From Candidatus Frankia alpina (GTDB lineage: Bacteria > Actinomycetota > Actinomycetes > Frankiales > Frankiaceae), in NCBI RefSeq assembly GCF_902806485.1, contig NZ_CADCWT010000013.1, forward strand, positions 1 to 44,026: a stretch of 44,026 nucleotides of DNA, written 5' to 3'. Positions 43,205 to 44,026 of this stretch are shown here, in pieces. The translations under genes and the position numbers were made by a program. Position 1 is the first letter of the stretch, and each line of letters begins with the position of its first letter. Under the pieces are notes generated by a model that made no database searches, was not told where the DNA came from, and saw nothing but the letters and a program-made list of their open reading frames with translations.

Positions 43205-43700
43205 GATGTGAGGCCACCATCGCCGCGGGGAGGTCGGCCACCAGGTCGGCGTCGAGGACGGCGGCAAGCGGGACGAACTGGGCGCAGCTCACGATGCGCT
43301 TCGCACCGTCGATCGTGATCATCGAGATGCGGGTCGCTTCCGAGTCGGTGCCGGTGGTCGTCGGCACGAGCAGCAGCGGTGCCACCGGCACCGGCGGCTC
43401 GACGACCCCGATCCAGTCGGCGATCCCGCCCGTGTTCGTCGCAAGCAGGGCGACGGCCTTGGCGAGGTCCAGCGTGCCGCTGCCGCCGCTGCCGCCGCTG
43501 CCGCCGCTGCCGCCGCCGCCGCCGACGGCGTGGGCGTGGGCGAGGTCGGCGGCGCGGGCGACGACGATGAGCACCCGCCCCGAGGCCACTCCCCAGGTGC
43601 GCAGGGCCGCTCCCGCCGTGGCGGCGGACCCCGCGCCGGTCAGCACCTGCCGGGGGGCGAGGAAGGCCGGCGCGCCGGTGCCGGCGAGATCTAGCGGAGG
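43205..43700 (-). pseudogene. Iron-containing alcohol dehydrogenase (maleylacetate-reductase-like), internally deleted and truncated
   Basis: N-terminal FLAPRQVLTGAGSAATAGAA and VASGRVLIVVARAADLA is followed directly by a Gly/Ser repeat and LDLAKAVALLATNTGGIADW, PLLLVPTTTGTDSEATRISM and VLDADLVADLPAAMVAS. About 50 residues between the first strands and the GGGS nucleotide motif are gone, and that motif has become GGGGSGGSGGSGGSG through a 9-bp repeat at about 43479-43515. The iron-binding C-terminal half is missing; the sequence switches to the SDR fragment. A single deletion spanning both genes explains the junction. Confidence 0.72.
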
Positions 43701-44026
43701 GGGTGTCGGCGGGCCGGATGCGGCCCGCGGTCGGACCGGGCGGGGCGCCTGGCGTGGAGGGTGTCCGGAAGCCGATGACTCTGGAAAGGGATGACGGAGA
43801 GTCGATCCGGGCGTGTAATTCTGTGATTCTTCTAACCGATTGATCGCGTTAGTCCCTCGTGACGGCGGGGCCGCAGGCCATAGAATGGGACGGCAGTTCG
43901 CGTATCATCGGCGCGGTTCGGTAGGCCCGGCAGCGCACCGCGGGAGTGTGGCGACGCGGACCGGCGGGGGCGGGTCCCGTTGCGGTCGATGCTGACGTTG
44001 AAGATATAAAATCCACAAATCCACAA
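43701..44026. other. Region without a supported gene
   Basis: Contains A/T-richer patches at 43816-43850 and at the right edge (GATATAAAATCCACAAATCC). A minus-strand frame opens at the edge, but I see no family pattern in it. No tRNA or other RNA gene is recognised. Confidence 0.5.

Noticed and set aside
43832..44026. Minus-strand frame opening at the right edge
   Set aside because: It enters from outside the window and shows no family pattern, so a gene cannot be supported.
1..44026. tRNA, rRNA, riboswitch or replication-origin signals
   Set aside because: None recognised on either strand by eye; a covariance-model search would be needed to exclude them fully.

Overview
The window is very GC-rich by eye, with G/C at almost every third codon position, GTG/TTG starts, ATGA/GTGA/TGATG stop-start overlaps and GGAGG-type ribosome sites. 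Together with the dense set of acyl-CoA, SDR, Liv-transporter and TetR genes this suggests an actinomycete, most probably Frankia or a close relative (inference; no rRNA or marker gene is present).

Layout. (1) 1-4242, minus strand: a TetR regulator, two perfect 15-bp palindromes, then an acyl-CoA dehydrogenase broken by frameshifts, an intact acyl-CoA dehydrogenase and a class III CoA-transferase running off the left edge. (2) 4.5-11.3 kb: a mixed accessory stretch with a Cys/Met PLP enzyme, a GAF-SpoIIE phosphatase, fragments of a peptide ABC transporter, an esterase, an AAA ATPase and a frameshifted DUF1028 gene, plus a 672-bp non-coding element bounded by perfect 11-bp inverted repeats. 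(3) 11.3-41.2 kb: a large catabolic island. It contains a DUF35/thiolase pair, SDRs, a 3-hydroxyacyl-CoA dehydrogenase, a cupin-like protein, an acyl-CoA synthetase, a KstR2-like TetR, a Liv-type ABC importer (fused permease, two ATPases, separate lipoprotein), a thiolase, a CoA-transferase, an APH-like kinase, an amidohydrolase, a PaaA/PaaC-like diiron protein with a small partner, an acyl-CoA dehydrogenase, an F420/luciferase-like oxidoreductase, a PaaK-like CoA ligase, an enoyl-CoA hydratase, MaoC hydratases and a CitE-like lyase. (4) 41.6-43.7 kb: decayed remains of a hydrolase, an SDR and an iron alcohol dehydrogenase.

How it works together (inference). The island looks like a complete uptake, CoA activation, ring or chain oxidation, beta-oxidation and cleavage route for an unknown organic acid. 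Six promoters in it share one architecture: a TTGAC -35 box overlapped by a 16-bp dyad close to TCRACTCRYGRGTYGA, then 17-18 bp to a TACGGT-like -10 box. A seventh copy of the dyad precedes the DUF35/thiolase pair. This is a candidate local regulon, and the TetR at 17541-18158 is the obvious candidate regulator.

A second theme is sequence instability. Many genes carry short tandem duplications. Those of 15, 18 or 21 bp stay in frame; others (2, 5 or 26 bp, or single bases in G/C runs) break genes, and LivG has an in-frame TAG. Either the island is decaying or the assembly contains indel errors. The 5-bp and 26-bp duplications look biological; several single-base shifts could be errors.
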